In this document: piece after piece, positions 26,678 to 35,860 of the stretch
Numbering within the stretch: the first letter of the stretch is position 1
Layout of the letters: every line of letters starts with the position of its first letter
Source of the DNA: Spirosoma endbachense
GTDB lineage: Bacteria > Bacteroidota > Bacteroidia > Cytophagales > Spirosomataceae
NCBI RefSeq assembly: GCF_010233585.1
Contig: NZ_CP045997.1
Location: forward strand, 3,907,682 to 3,971,681
Direction of reading: 5' to 3'
Length of the DNA stretch: 64,000 bases
Notes under the pieces: model-generated
Databases searched by the model: none
What the model saw: only the letters and a program-made list of their open reading frames with translations
What the model was told of the DNA's origin: nothing
Made by a program: the position numbers and the translations under genes

Positions 26678-27382
26678 ATGCAGCAATTACTTTACATCCC
26701 CCGCCCTCACCCCATCGACCGATCTGGTCAGCCGAAAACCAGTAAGGGTCTGATGGCCTTAGCGGGTCTAACAGTAGCGGGCCTTTGTCTTGTGATCACT
26801 CGTGGATTACTGACCAATAACTGGTGGTTTTTCATCATGCTAACCTGGAATCTGTTTCTGGCATTTTTTCCGCTGGGAGTCGTCCTCGTTCTGCGCGATC
26901 TACGGACGGCCGGTATTATGAACCGTTGGCTGCTTGGGATTGGACTGGCAATCTGGCTGGTGTTTCTACCCAACGCACCTTATATTATTACGGACCTTTA
27001 TCACATTAAAAATATTGATAAGCCGCTGCTCTGGTTCGATACAATGACACTCTTCCTGTTTGCCCAAACGGGTTTGCTGGCTGGCTTATATTCTGCCCTG
27101 ATCGTCCATCGGATGGTACGTCCGCTCATTGGTGCACGACTGGCCTGGATCGCCTTGCTGACTAGTCAGCTCTTATCTGGCTTCGGGATTTATCTGGGTA
27201 GATTTGGCCGCTGGAATAGCTGGGACTTATTAGCAAACCCCCTCGCTTTATTCGACGCGATTGCCGGGGCAAGCAGCAATCATTTAAGCCTGAAATTAAC
27301 CCTGGCCTATGGCTTTGTGCTGGCGGTTCTGTATGTGGCTTTCTGGTGGTACGTCGATTATGAGCGCGATCAATCCAACTAA
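26678..27382 (+). CDS. DUF1361 membrane protein
   Basis: About 234 residues starting at ATG 26678; a TTG eight codons earlier lies inside the operator and is rejected. Six or seven hydrophobic segments are visible. The central FLPNAPYIITDLYHI plus a following WFD is characteristic of DUF1361. The function of this family is unknown. The gene has the same operator as the XrtN substrate gene 2.4 kb downstream, tying it to that locus. Confidence 0.85.
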   Translation: MQQLLYIPRPHPIDRSGQPKTSKGLMALAGLTVAGLCLVITRGLLTNNWWFFIMLTWNLFLAFFPLGVVLVLRDLRTAGIMNRWLLGIGLAIWLVFLPNAPYIITDLYHIKNIDKPLLWFDTMTLFLFAQTGLLAGLYSALIVHRMVRPLIGARLAWIALLTSQLLSGFGIYLGRFGRWNSWDLLANPLALFDAIAGASSNHLSLKLTLAYGFVLAVLYVAFWWYVDYERDQSN

Positions 27383-27494
27383 AAAAGGCCTTTTTTGTAG
27401 TTCTAACAGCAATACGAATGCGTGGTTACGTTGAGCGATAACGAGCATTGGTCATTACCTTAGCTACCTCAATTACCCTACGACCAATTAATGC

Positions 27495-27502
27495 TATGTT
27501 TG
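27495..27502 (+). promoter_or_regulatory. Predicted -7 element of dgkA
   Basis: TATGTTTG matches TAnnTTTG and ends only 4 bp before the ATG at 27507, implying a leaderless or near-leaderless mRNA if used. Confidence 0.45.
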
Positions 27503-27506
27503 CCAC

Positions 27507-27878
27507 ATGATTAATTTCCGTAAAGTCTGGCGTAGTTTTGGGTTTGCGCGACAGGGTATCGTTGATTTATTTCGTTACGAGAACAACGCCAAAGTACATT
27601 TGCTCATCGCAGTATTAGTACTTGTTGCCGGGTTCTGGCTGGAGATGAGTCGGGTAGAGTGGGCCATTATTCTGACACAAGTTGGGCTCGTCTGGGCTGC
27701 CGAAGCGTTCAATACGGCGATTGAAAAGATCTGCGATTTTGTCTCTCCGGGCCTGCACCCGCAAATAAAAGCGATCAAAGATTTATCGTCCGGTGCAGTA
27801 TTGATACTTGCAGTCACAGCCGTACTGGTAGGGCTACTTATTCTAGGCAGTAAATTACTGGCTATTTTTAATGGGTAG
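27507..27878 (+). CDS. dgkA: Diacylglycerol/undecaprenol kinase family protein
   Basis: A 123-residue integral membrane kinase. After an amphipathic N-terminus (FGFARQGIVDLFRYENNAKVH) come three membrane helices. The catalytic motif region AAEAFNTAIEKICDFV and IKDLSSGAVLI are conserved in the DgkA family. In bacteria of this type the enzyme probably recycles undecaprenol by phosphorylation; diacylglycerol is the alternative substrate. It lies within the XrtN locus but has no copy of the operator. Confidence 0.92.
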   Translation: MINFRKVWRSFGFARQGIVDLFRYENNAKVHLLIAVLVLVAGFWLEMSRVEWAIILTQVGLVWAAEAFNTAIEKICDFVSPGLHPQIKAIKDLSSGAVLILAVTAVLVGLLILGSKLLAIFNG

Positions 27879-27987
27879 CCTATTCGTAGCGCTTGCCCAT
27901 GTGTTGAACAAAAATGTGCTAGCAGACCGCAGTAATAACGGGCCGCATTTGACCGAATACCTTAAACTCTAAAAGAAACTTTTTTCC

Positions 27988-28635
27988 ATGTACGAATCGC
28001 GCGAACATCTACAGACGCTGACTGAGATCCGCAGCCTGATGGAACGCTCTTCCAAATTCCTGTCATTGAGCGGCCTATCGGGCGTATCGGCGGGCATTAT
28101 CGCTCTGATAGGGGCTACTGTTGTTTATGTTCGCCTACGAACTGATCTGCTTCAGACACTGAGCTACCAGCGAATCGAACTTTATAACAACACAGCTCAC
28201 CAGGCTATTCGGGAATTTTTGGTTACTGTGGCTATTGTTGTCTTATTGACGGCTTTACTGAGTGGCAGTTATTTTACCATTCGGAAAGCACGGCGTCAAG
28301 GATTGAGCGTCTGGAACTCGTCGTCGCAACGATTGCTCTGGTCATTGGCCGTACCGTTGGCAGCCGGGGGCATATTTTGTTTAGCCTTATTATACTATAA
28401 TATGATCTGGCTGGCTTTTCCGTCAACCCTTATTTTTTACGGATTAGCTTTGCTCAATGGCAGCAAATACACTGTTCGCGATGTCGAATCGCTCAGTTAT
28501 TGCGAAATTGGGCTTGGATTACTCTCCTTGTTTTGGCCAGGCTACAACCTTCTGGCATGGGCAGTTGGTTTCGGGGTTCTACACATCGTTTACGGCCTGG
28601 CCATGTATTATAAATACGAACGCAATACCGCATGA
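27988..28635 (+). CDS. Multi-pass membrane protein coupled to the winged-helix regulator
   Basis: A 215-residue protein with about five hydrophobic segments after a soluble helix (MYESREHLQTLTEIRSLMER). I do not recognise a named family. The stop overlaps the regulator start by ATGA, indicating translational coupling. Such pairs of a membrane protein and a winged-helix regulator recur in Bacteroidota, so the membrane protein may sense or sequester the regulator; that is inference. Confidence 0.75.
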   Translation: MYESREHLQTLTEIRSLMERSSKFLSLSGLSGVSAGIIALIGATVVYVRLRTDLLQTLSYQRIELYNNTAHQAIREFLVTVAIVVLLTALLSGSYFTIRKARRQGLSVWNSSSQRLLWSLAVPLAAGGIFCLALLYYNMIWLAFPSTLIFYGLALLNGSKYTVRDVESLSYCEIGLGLLSLFWPGYNLLAWAVGFGVLHIVYGLAMYYKYERNTA

Positions 28636-28928
28636 AAGACCTACTGGCTCAATTCAATAAAGCCTTTGAGAGTAAAGCGCGGTTAAACATCATGTCGGTC
28701 CTGGTGGTTAATGACGCCATGAGTTTCAACGCGTTCAAAGAACTGCTCGGCCTCACCGATGGCAACCTCGCCACCCATCTGCGAGCGTTGGAAGAGTCGG
28801 GTTATATCGCTGTGCAGAAACAGTTTGTTGGCCGTAAACCCAATACAACTTATTCAGCTACCGATGCCGGACGGCAGGCTTTTTCCGATCACCTCAACGC
28901 TCTGGAAGAGTTTATCAAAAATCTATAA
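28632..28928 (+). CDS. Winged-helix transcriptional regulator (HTH_34 type)
   Basis: A 98-residue protein with one winged-helix domain: LMSVLVV-like helix, FNAFKELLGLTDGNLATHLRAL recognition region (about 36-58) and the wing YIAVQKQFVGRKPNTTYSAT. This is the short ArsR/MarR-like type often linked to operators of the form ACTTTG-n5-CAAAGT. Two such operators flank this region (26650 and 29014), so it probably controls the DUF1361 gene and the XrtN substrate gene. It overlaps the upstream membrane gene by 4 bp. Confidence 0.85.
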   Translation: MKDLLAQFNKAFESKARLNIMSVLVVNDAMSFNAFKELLGLTDGNLATHLRALEESGYIAVQKQFVGRKPNTTYSATDAGRQAFSDHLNALEEFIKNL

Positions 28929-29013
28929 AAACAGCTCCTAAACGATTACAGCAGGAATAAAGAGCGGGCTATTCAGTCCGTCATGCCGTAATGCGTCTAT
29001 TTTTTCCTTTTTC

Positions 29014-29037
29014 ACTTTGCAAAACAAAGTACTTTTA
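29014..29037 (+). promoter_or_regulatory. Operator copy 2 of the XrtN locus
   Basis: ACTTTG-CAAAA-CAAAGT followed by ACTTTTA, ending at the first base of the start codon of the VIT-domain gene. It differs from copy 1 at two central positions. Confidence 0.6.
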
Positions 29038-31691
29038 TGAAAATAGAAAGCCGAGTAGCTACCCAGCTGCCAGAAAGCCCCAAACAAGCTGAACGTTCAG
29101 ATGTCTTTAGTGATAGCCATGCGTCTACTACTCCACCTTTACCCTGGCTGAAGCCTTTTCAGGAGCCACTATTTGGCATAGGTCTAGTAATGCTGATCCT
29201 ATCAGGCGGAGCCTTCCTGCTTTACGACCTCTTGAATGATTCCGGACGCACGGGAACCTATAACAGCCTGATGATTATGCTCCATTATGGCCTATTCATT
29301 ATCTATGGGCTCATGCTGTGGACCAGTGGCTATCTGAAAATACGCGATACCAGTCGGCATCGTCCGGTCAGATGGCTGGGTCTTTTGCTGTGGCTAATCA
29401 GTGCTTATGCCCTAAATCGGGACCTACCTGTTTTTCAGAAATCAACAGAATGGCTGTGTTGGACATTAACATTAGTTGGAATTGCGATGATTACCTATTC
29501 ATGGCTCGATATGCTTTCGGTACGCGTCCAGCAACTACTCTATGCAGTGCTCGCCTTCGGCTTTTGGGTCTTTGCTTATATGGCGGTCTATATGGTTGAG
29601 TGGTACATCGTTAGTGTACCCATGTTAATTGGCCTTGGTTTATCCTGCCATACCTTTGTCCCACTGGCATTTACCATTGCACTCGGCAGACGATTATGGT
29701 ATGATTACAGGCACAACGAACACCTCCGGCCGGGCGTAGTTCTTGGGGCGGCTATTCCGATTGTGGCACTGGGACTATTTCTGACAGGCTGGGTAAGTGA
29801 TTTAAATCGCATCGATCGTATCCGGCGGGAAAGTACAATCCGACAAACCAGCGATCTACCCGAATGGGTACTTATAGCTCAACAACTAAAACCCGGCTGG
29901 ATTACTAACCGGTTGCTTCTTGCCGGTCAATTATATGATCTTGGGCCTTTCTTCAGCAATAGCAGCGGGTTCTTTCCTTCACAAACGGGACTGGATGACG
30001 TCCGTCAGCACGATCCGCTGGTTGTGATTGCGTCAAATCTGTATCCCACAGATGGCCTGACAGCCTCAGATAAGCTGAGTCTATTAAAAACAATCCATGA
30101 TGACCATCATACTACAGAAGAAAAATTCTGGACAGGGCGTCATTTGACTATTTCGGACGTGGTTTCGCAGGTACGTATCTGGCCTCAGTTTCGACTGAGC
30201 TATACAGAAAAGACAATTCGCATTCACAATCAGGCCTCGATAACAACCGAAGAAGCACTCCTCACCTTCCATTTGCCGCCCGGTTCCGTTGTATCGTCCA
30301 TGTCCTTATGGGTGAATGGTCGTGAAGAACCAGCCCGACTAACAACCGTTGCCAAAGCTGATTCGGCTTATCGTACCATTGTGGGGGTTGAATCGAGAAT
30401 CACAGCCCGCGATCCATCAGTAGTTTTCTGGCAGGAAGGCAACCGTGTAACAATTCGTGTGTTCCCGTGTCGGGCCAATGAAGACAGACGCGTAAAATTG
30501 GGCATTACATCGCCGTTGGCAATAGCAGGAAACGAGTTAGTCTATCAAAATTCCAATTTCGAAGGCCCGAACGCCATTTCAGCCACCGAATTGATCAACA
30601 TTGATTTTGACCAGACACCCCAAAGTCTGGAGTCACCCTGGTTGCTGGAGAAGCTAACTGGCAATCAGTTAATCCATCAGGGGAGCTACGAGCCAAACTG
30701 GTCGCTCCGGTTTAAGGCTCCAGCTTTATCGCCCGACGCCTTTGTGATGCCAGACAGTAACCTGGCCTACCAATTGATGCCTTATAAACCAAGATGGAGC
30801 TCATTTGTGCCAAATGATGTGTATCTGGACGTGAATGCAGCCTGGACGAAAGATGAGTTCATAGCCGTATTCAACGCTGCGACCCATATTAAAAGCCATG
30901 TATGGTTATTCGACGATGGGCTTAAACAGCTTACAAAACAGGATCTGGAGGCTACGTACAACCGACTCTCGGCGCAGCAATTTAGTTTATTTCCCGTATA
31001 CAGGATTCAAAACCCAGCAACGGCCTTACTTATTACAAAAGCAGCCCTTTCGTCACCGACACTGAGCGACTTAAAAAATACCACTTTTGCAGAACGGATG
31101 CAGCAAACAGGTAGGCAAACCGAACCCATTCGAACGTTCTGCCTCGGCAATAACTTATCCCCATACCTCAAAACGCTCTCGGAACTTAGTGTCCTGAACG
31201 TGACCTCCGGAACAATCCATGATCTATCGCACCAGGTTGTCACCCAACACCAATTTCCAAAGCAACTGAATGAGCCAGGCCAGATAGCTCTGCCTGAAGC
31301 GGGGGTTGTTATCCGGGAAATAACCCGGCCTGAACCGACGGCAACTGTTTTAAGAAAGTCCAATGCGCCTGATCACCTGGCGAGGCTGTTTGCCTATAAT
31401 CACCTGCTACATCAAATCGGTCGACACTATTTCACGCCCAATTACCAGACTGACACATTGATTCATGAAGCACAAATGGCTCACGTTGTCTCTCCCCTAT
31501 CAAGCCTGATCGTTCTGGAAACGGCCAATGATTATGAGCGATTCGGCATAAAAAGCGACAGATCAGGGCTTAAAAACGCCACATTAAAGCAGGAAGGAGC
31601 CGTGCCCGAACCCCACGAATGGGCGCTTCTGGCGATGCTGGCGGGATTTATTGGTTGGCTGATCTGGAAAAAACGGTATGCTACTGCTTGA
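29037..31691 (+). CDS. XrtN system VIT-domain protein (exosortase substrate)
   Basis: An 884-residue protein. Residues about 40-260 form a multi-helix membrane region, followed by a VIT-like domain (about 380-500; ARITARDPSVVFWQEG-like segment) and a large soluble part. The C-terminus carries a sorting signal: PEPHEW at residue 857, a hydrophobic helix (ALLAMLAGFIGWLIW) and a basic end KKRYATA. This is the tripartite PEP-CTERM-like tag recognised by exosortases. The exosortase gene overlaps its end by 14 bp, as expected for a dedicated enzyme-substrate pair. The surface role of the processed protein is unknown. Transcription is probably controlled through the operator at the start codon. Confidence 0.88.
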   Translation: MKIESRVATQLPESPKQAERSDVFSDSHASTTPPLPWLKPFQEPLFGIGLVMLILSGGAFLLYDLLNDSGRTGTYNSLMIMLHYGLFIIYGLMLWTSGYLKIRDTSRHRPVRWLGLLLWLISAYALNRDLPVFQKSTEWLCWTLTLVGIAMITYSWLDMLSVRVQQLLYAVLAFGFWVFAYMAVYMVEWYIVSVPMLIGLGLSCHTFVPLAFTIALGRRLWYDYRHNEHLRPGVVLGAAIPIVALGLFLTGWVSDLNRIDRIRRESTIRQTSDLPEWVLIAQQLKPGWITNRLLLAGQLYDLGPFFSNSSGFFPSQTGLDDVRQHDPLVVIASNLYPTDGLTASDKLSLLKTIHDDHHTTEEKFWTGRHLTISDVVSQVRIWPQFRLSYTEKTIRIHNQASITTEEALLTFHLPPGSVVSSMSLWVNGREEPARLTTVAKADSAYRTIVGVESRITARDPSVVFWQEGNRVTIRVFPCRANEDRRVKLGITSPLAIAGNELVYQNSNFEGPNAISATELINIDFDQTPQSLESPWLLEKLTGNQLIHQGSYEPNWSLRFKAPALSPDAFVMPDSNLAYQLMPYKPRWSSFVPNDVYLDVNAAWTKDEFIAVFNAATHIKSHVWLFDDGLKQLTKQDLEATYNRLSAQQFSLFPVYRIQNPATALLITKAALSSPTLSDLKNTTFAERMQQTGRQTEPIRTFCLGNNLSPYLKTLSELSVLNVTSGTIHDLSHQVVTQHQFPKQLNEPGQIALPEAGVVIREITRPEPTATVLRKSNAPDHLARLFAYNHLLHQIGRHYFTPNYQTDTLIHEAQMAHVVSPLSSLIVLETANDYERFGIKSDRSGLKNATLKQEGAVPEPHEWALLAMLAGFIGWLIWKKRYATA

Positions 31692-32781
31692 TCTAACAAC
31701 CCTTCTTACCGTTGCCTTGCTTCTGTTTGTGGGGTGGCCCGGCCAGCATAGGTCGGGCCATTGGATCGGACGGATAATTGCGTTACTGTTGCTTTCGCCA
31801 GGGTTACGGTATTTTTCAACCCTCTTTACATTTCCAATCCGGCTACAACTCAGTAGTTGGGCCGGTTCGCTTTTGCAACTGGCTGGTTTGGATGTACAAA
31901 CTCAGGGAAACGTTCTCGTCTACAACGGCCTTGAGATGGCCATCGACCCGGCCTGTATGGGCTTACAAATGACCGGCGTGTCTCTTCTGGTTGCTCTTTT
32001 TTTGCTACTATGGTATGAAAATCAACTCCACAAACGAGTCCCTGTCGGCTGGGTAATAGCCTACGGATTAATCACATTTGGGCTAACCATTACGTGCAAT
32101 TTATTCCGGATTATTTTTCTGGTGTTGTTTGCCGCTATGCCCGGAACATGGGCCCACGAAGCACTGGGGCTACTTTGCGTTGCCGTTTACACATGGCTCC
32201 CATCGTGGGGCCTGGCCCAATCACTGGTGCGCAGACTTGGCGTATCGGAAACATGGGTACAGGAGAAACAAGCAACGATAGTTCAGGCAAAACGACTGAT
32301 CATCAGGGTCGCCTGGGGGATAGCCCTGGTAGGAACCGGACTAGTCATCAGAGCCTATGCAGCAGAATCACCAAATTCGGCAGAAAATCTATGTAAATCA
32401 GAAATTTACACCCGCTATGGCATCCGGTATGATTCGAATTTTACGGGCAAAACGCTAAGCAATGGTTTTGTTCAACTGATGAAGCCGGGCGTACTAATTT
32501 ACCTAAAGCCCCAACCCGACTGGTTTAGCGCCGACCACAGTCCTGTTACCTGCTGGCGGGGCAATGGCTATGAGCTCCGCCAGGTTCGGGAAACGATACT
32601 GGATGGCCATCCAGCCTATATTGGTGAATTACGCCGAAAAGATAAAGTGCTTCATACCGCCTGGTGGTTTAGTAACGGTAGTATTACAACGATCAGCCAG
32701 CTAACAATGCGCAGGCAAATACTCCAGGGCGAAACGGGCTTTGTTCTGGTCAATGTAACTGTTTCGGGGGATAAGATTTAA
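31678..32781 (+). CDS. xrtN: Exosortase N, transpeptidase-like sorting enzyme
   Basis: A 367-residue membrane protein of the exosortase/archaeosortase family. The catalytic triad is visible: Cys93 in DPACMGLQMTG, Arg144 in NLFRIIFLVLF and His160 in TWAHEALGL. About seven or eight membrane helices cover residues 1-225. The C-terminal third (about 230-367) is a soluble exported domain resembling EpsI-like extensions. The enzyme cleaves PEP-CTERM-like tags; here the tag is on the product of the overlapping upstream gene. Confidence 0.88.
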   Translation: MLLLDLTTLLTVALLLFVGWPGQHRSGHWIGRIIALLLLSPGLRYFSTLFTFPIRLQLSSWAGSLLQLAGLDVQTQGNVLVYNGLEMAIDPACMGLQMTGVSLLVALFLLLWYENQLHKRVPVGWVIAYGLITFGLTITCNLFRIIFLVLFAAMPGTWAHEALGLLCVAVYTWLPSWGLAQSLVRRLGVSETWVQEKQATIVQAKRLIIRVAWGIALVGTGLVIRAYAAESPNSAENLCKSEIYTRYGIRYDSNFTGKTLSNGFVQLMKPGVLIYLKPQPDWFSADHSPVTCWRGNGYELRQVRETILDGHPAYIGELRRKDKVLHTAWWFSNGSITTISQLTMRRQILQGETGFVLVNVTVSGDKI

Positions 32782-32813
32782 CCCTGGATAGATTCGGTCC
32801 GCCTGATGACATG

Positions 32814-32821
32814 TATCTTTG
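32814..32821 (+). promoter_or_regulatory. Predicted -7 element of the glycosyltransferase gene
   Basis: TATCTTTG, a full match to TAnnTTTG, 22 bp before the ATG at 32844. It lies inside a longer in-frame extension, supporting the downstream start. Confidence 0.6.
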
Positions 32822-32843
32822 CGCTCATCGCCATTTATACACT

Positions 32844-33719
32844 ATGAAAGTTACCGGGTTCAGTATTGTCAGAAACGCTATCAAATTTGATTACCCCATT
32901 CTCGAAGCGATTCAGTCTGTTTTACCACTTTGCGATGAGTTTGTGGTAGCCGTTGGCAATTCTGAAGATGACACACTGGCGCTGATCAAAAGCATCGATT
33001 CTGACAAGATTCGGATCATTGAAACCGTTTGGGATGATTCGCTACGGGCGGGGGGGCAAGTGTTGGCCGTAGAAACGAACAAAGCTCTGGCAGCCATCTC
33101 ACCGGATACCGACTGGGCGTTTTACATTCAGGGCGATGAGGTACTGCATGAGCGATACCTACCCGTTGTCAGACAGGCCATGGAGCAGTACCTCGATCGC
33201 CCTCAGGTGGAAGGGCTCCTGTTCAACTACCTGCATTTTTACGGATCTTACCGTTATGTAGGCGATTCACCCCAATGGTATCGGCGCGAAATTCGGATTA
33301 TTCGTTATTCAGACAATGTAACGGCTTATCGGGATGCGCAGGGTTTCCGAACGAAAGACAACCAGAAACTGCATGTTAAACTAATTGATGCCTATATCTA
33401 CCATTACGGCTGGGTAAAACCACCCGACGTACAGAAATCCAAACTGGCCGCTACGCAGCGTTTCTGGAACGATGACCACCAGATTGTGCAGGCGCGCCAG
33501 ACGCTCGATCATTTCGACTATGGGTCTATCGATTCATTGGCTGAATTTAAAGACACTCAGCCAGCCATTATGCAGCCTCGCATCAACGCTCAGAACTGGC
33601 AGTTTGACTTTAACATCCGTGAAAAAAAATATTCGTTAAAAAACCGTTTCAAAACACTCATCGAGCGAATAACCGGGTGGCGCATGGGCGAATATCGCAA
33701 CTATAAACTGCTACGGTAG
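32844..33719 (+). CDS. Glycosyltransferase, GT2-like
   Basis: A 291-residue soluble protein beginning MKVTGFSIVRNAIKFDYPI, typical of family 2-like glycosyltransferases with a GT-A fold. SVLPLCDEFVVAVGNSEDDT is the nucleotide-binding beta-alpha unit, and FYIQGDEVLHE holds the acidic motif in the DxD position (Gly-Asp-Glu). The C-terminal basic helix may associate with the membrane. The acceptor is unknown. It lies right after xrtN but has its own promoter, so it is probably a separate unit. Confidence 0.82.
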   Translation: MKVTGFSIVRNAIKFDYPILEAIQSVLPLCDEFVVAVGNSEDDTLALIKSIDSDKIRIIETVWDDSLRAGGQVLAVETNKALAAISPDTDWAFYIQGDEVLHERYLPVVRQAMEQYLDRPQVEGLLFNYLHFYGSYRYVGDSPQWYRREIRIIRYSDNVTAYRDAQGFRTKDNQKLHVKLIDAYIYHYGWVKPPDVQKSKLAATQRFWNDDHQIVQARQTLDHFDYGSIDSLAEFKDTQPAIMQPRINAQNWQFDFNIREKKYSLKNRFKTLIERITGWRMGEYRNYKLLR

Positions 33720-33793
33720 TTTCAGAGAAGCCCCTATCAATTATTACCCGAACGAGCGGCTTCTTAAGGAGCGGACGTATCAGTAGAACAACG

Positions 33794-33801
33794 TAAATTT
33801 G
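33794..33801 (+). promoter_or_regulatory. Predicted -7 element of the P450 gene
   Basis: TAAATTTG matches TAnnTTTG, 31 bp before the ATG at 33833. Confidence 0.6.
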
Positions 33802-33832
33802 TTTGGGCGGCCCAGACCGCTTAAGTCATTTT

Positions 33833-35194
33833 ATGGAAACTACGCTCTCTCCTTCTCGTCCTATTCCCGTACATCCGGGCTTACCCATTGTGGGCAATAC
33901 GCTCGAATATCTACGCGATCCGCTGGTATTTCTTCGTCGGCTGCAACGAGACTATGGGCACCAACGCATGGTTTGCATCAACGTTGGCGGACGCATAACA
34001 ACCCTTATGCTCAAACCCGAAGAGACGAAGCAGGTCATTCAGGAAAATAACCGCAACTACGGTCGTGGAAAGTCATTCGCCATTCTGCGGGAATTTTTGG
34101 GCAATGGTCTATTGACGAGTGAAGGTGATTTCTGGCGTCGGCAGCGACGGCTGGCCCAACCGGCATTTCATCGGCAAAAGCTGGCAATTCTGGCCGAGAT
34201 CATGATTGAGGAAGCAGTGGCATGGGTAGATCGTCTGGAGAAATCAGCGGACAATAAGCCCGTAAATTTCTCGGCGGCAACAATAGATGTTACGCTCCGT
34301 ATTGTAACGAGGACATTATTTGGCAGTAGTTTAGGCGATCAGTTAGATGGCCTGTCGAGTGCATTGGCGAACCTGAATCATGTCGCCAATAATGCGGTCA
34401 TCAATCCGATTCGCTTGCCCAAATGGGTTCCTACACCCGATAATCGATCCTTTGAGAAAGCGACTCAAAAAGTAAACAACCTGATTTTCGGCATTATCGA
34501 ATCAAGACGCCGAACGGGCGAAACTCGTGACGATCTGCTGGATATGTTGCTCCGTGCAACCGACGACGAAACCGGAGAAGGAATGTCGGACGCGCAACTT
34601 CGCGACGAAATGGTGACGCTATTCACGGCAGGTCATGAGACCACAGCCACGTCGATGGCCTGGACACTTTATCTGTTAGCGCAACACCCTGAGGTTGTAA
34701 AGCGGGCAAAAGTCGAAATCAAGGCCACTCTTGGTCAACGCAACCACCCTTCGGCCGATGATTTACGGGCTATGCCCTACCTGTCGCAAATAATTAGTGA
34801 ATCGTTGCGTCTTTACCCACCAGCCTGGATTATGAGTCGTTTGTCGCTCGGTCCTGACCGATTCGGCGATTACGTGCTGGAATCAAATCGGGGTGTATTG
34901 GTTAGCCCTTACGTGCTGCATCATGATCCTGATAACTGGCCTGATCCAGAACAATTTAACCCCGACCGTTTCGCACCTGAGCAAAGTAAAGAGCGGCACC
35001 CGTATGCCTTTCTACCCTTTGGCGGAGGTCCACGGTTATGTATAGGTAATCAGTTTGCTCTCATGGAAATGCAGGCCCTACTAACCGTTCTGCTGCATCG
35101 TTTTGATCTTCGCCCTATGCCGGGTTTACGCATCACGACCCAGCCCCTCATTACGCTTCGCCCGAAGCAGGCTGTGCAACTTTACCTCGACTAG
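33833..35194 (+). CDS. Cytochrome P450
   Basis: A 453-residue haem monooxygenase. The I-helix motif AGHETTATS binds and activates oxygen, the K-helix ESLRLYPP carries the ExxR pair, and the haem-ligand Cys is in FLPFGGGPRLCIGNQFA. All essential residues are present. No membrane anchor or fused reductase domain is visible, so it needs external redox partners, which are not encoded nearby. Similarity to CYP102/CYP4-like fatty-acid or carotenoid hydroxylases is suggested by the PRxCIGNxFA form, but the substrate is open. Confidence 0.93.
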   Translation: METTLSPSRPIPVHPGLPIVGNTLEYLRDPLVFLRRLQRDYGHQRMVCINVGGRITTLMLKPEETKQVIQENNRNYGRGKSFAILREFLGNGLLTSEGDFWRRQRRLAQPAFHRQKLAILAEIMIEEAVAWVDRLEKSADNKPVNFSAATIDVTLRIVTRTLFGSSLGDQLDGLSSALANLNHVANNAVINPIRLPKWVPTPDNRSFEKATQKVNNLIFGIIESRRRTGETRDDLLDMLLRATDDETGEGMSDAQLRDEMVTLFTAGHETTATSMAWTLYLLAQHPEVVKRAKVEIKATLGQRNHPSADDLRAMPYLSQIISESLRLYPPAWIMSRLSLGPDRFGDYVLESNRGVLVSPYVLHHDPDNWPDPEQFNPDRFAPEQSKERHPYAFLPFGGGPRLCIGNQFALMEMQALLTVLLHRFDLRPMPGLRITTQPLITLRPKQAVQLYLD

Positions 35195-35409
35195 TACACC
35201 AAAATTATACTTTCTGAAGAATCTTTGTATTTAACCGTTCCACGAAAACCGGTAAATCACTCACTCTAAAGAACTAGCAACACTTCTCGTTTGCATTCCG
35301 TGAAACACGATTGCATCTTTCATAGCAGGCCTTGACTTTGTGGCTGATATAGTCAAACTTAGACAGTCCATTGATGTTCTTGTTTCAATTCACTTTTAAA
35401 AGCGACACA

Positions 35410-35790
35410 ATGAGACTACAAATTCACGCCGTGAGGTTCACGGCAGATCAGAGCCTGTTAGACTTTGTCCAGGCCAAACTGAACAAATTAGACACTTTTC
35501 ATGACCGTATTATCGGTACTGAAGTGTTCCTCAAGTTAGACGGGGCCGATTCTAATAAAATCAAAGAGAAAGTGATCGAAGTTCGACTCACAATCCCCGG
35601 CAAGGAGCTATTCGTGAAAGAACACGACAAAAGTTTCGAGAGCGCAACCGATAGGGTGCTTGAGGTTTTAAAAGATAAACTCGTTCGTTGCAAACAAAAA
35701 AGGAATGACATTTTCAGTCCGGCCATTACCGAAGCTCAAAGCCGGATGAGAGAGGAAGAAGAAGAGGTCTTTGAACCAGATGAGTTATAG
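35410..35790 (+). CDS. hpf: Ribosome hibernation-promoting factor, short form
   Basis: A 126-residue HPF/RaiA/YfiA protein starting at ATG 35410 (MRLQIHAVRFTADQSLLDFV). The domain has the beta-alpha-beta-beta-beta-alpha pattern with VFLKLD and a basic helix (VLKDKLVRCKQKRND) that contacts 16S rRNA. It has the short form without the dimerising C-terminal domain. The C-terminus is acidic (REEEEEVFEPDEL). It inactivates ribosomes in stationary phase. A strong terminator follows. Confidence 0.9.
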   Translation: MRLQIHAVRFTADQSLLDFVQAKLNKLDTFHDRIIGTEVFLKLDGADSNKIKEKVIEVRLTIPGKELFVKEHDKSFESATDRVLEVLKDKLVRCKQKRNDIFSPAITEAQSRMREEEEEVFEPDEL

Positions 35791-35798
35791 ATCGTAAT

Positions 35799-35852
35799 CC
35801 ATCAAAAAAGCGAAAGCCACTCTTACAGGAGTGGCTTTCGCTTTTTTGATGG
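35799..35852. terminator. Bidirectional terminator between hpf and metK
   Basis: Perfect 24-bp arms (CCATCAAAAAAGCG at the outside, GCCACTC at the loop) around TTACAG. The A- and T-runs are inside the arms, so it can act in both directions. Confidence 0.9.
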
Positions 35853-35860
35853 TCAATCAA

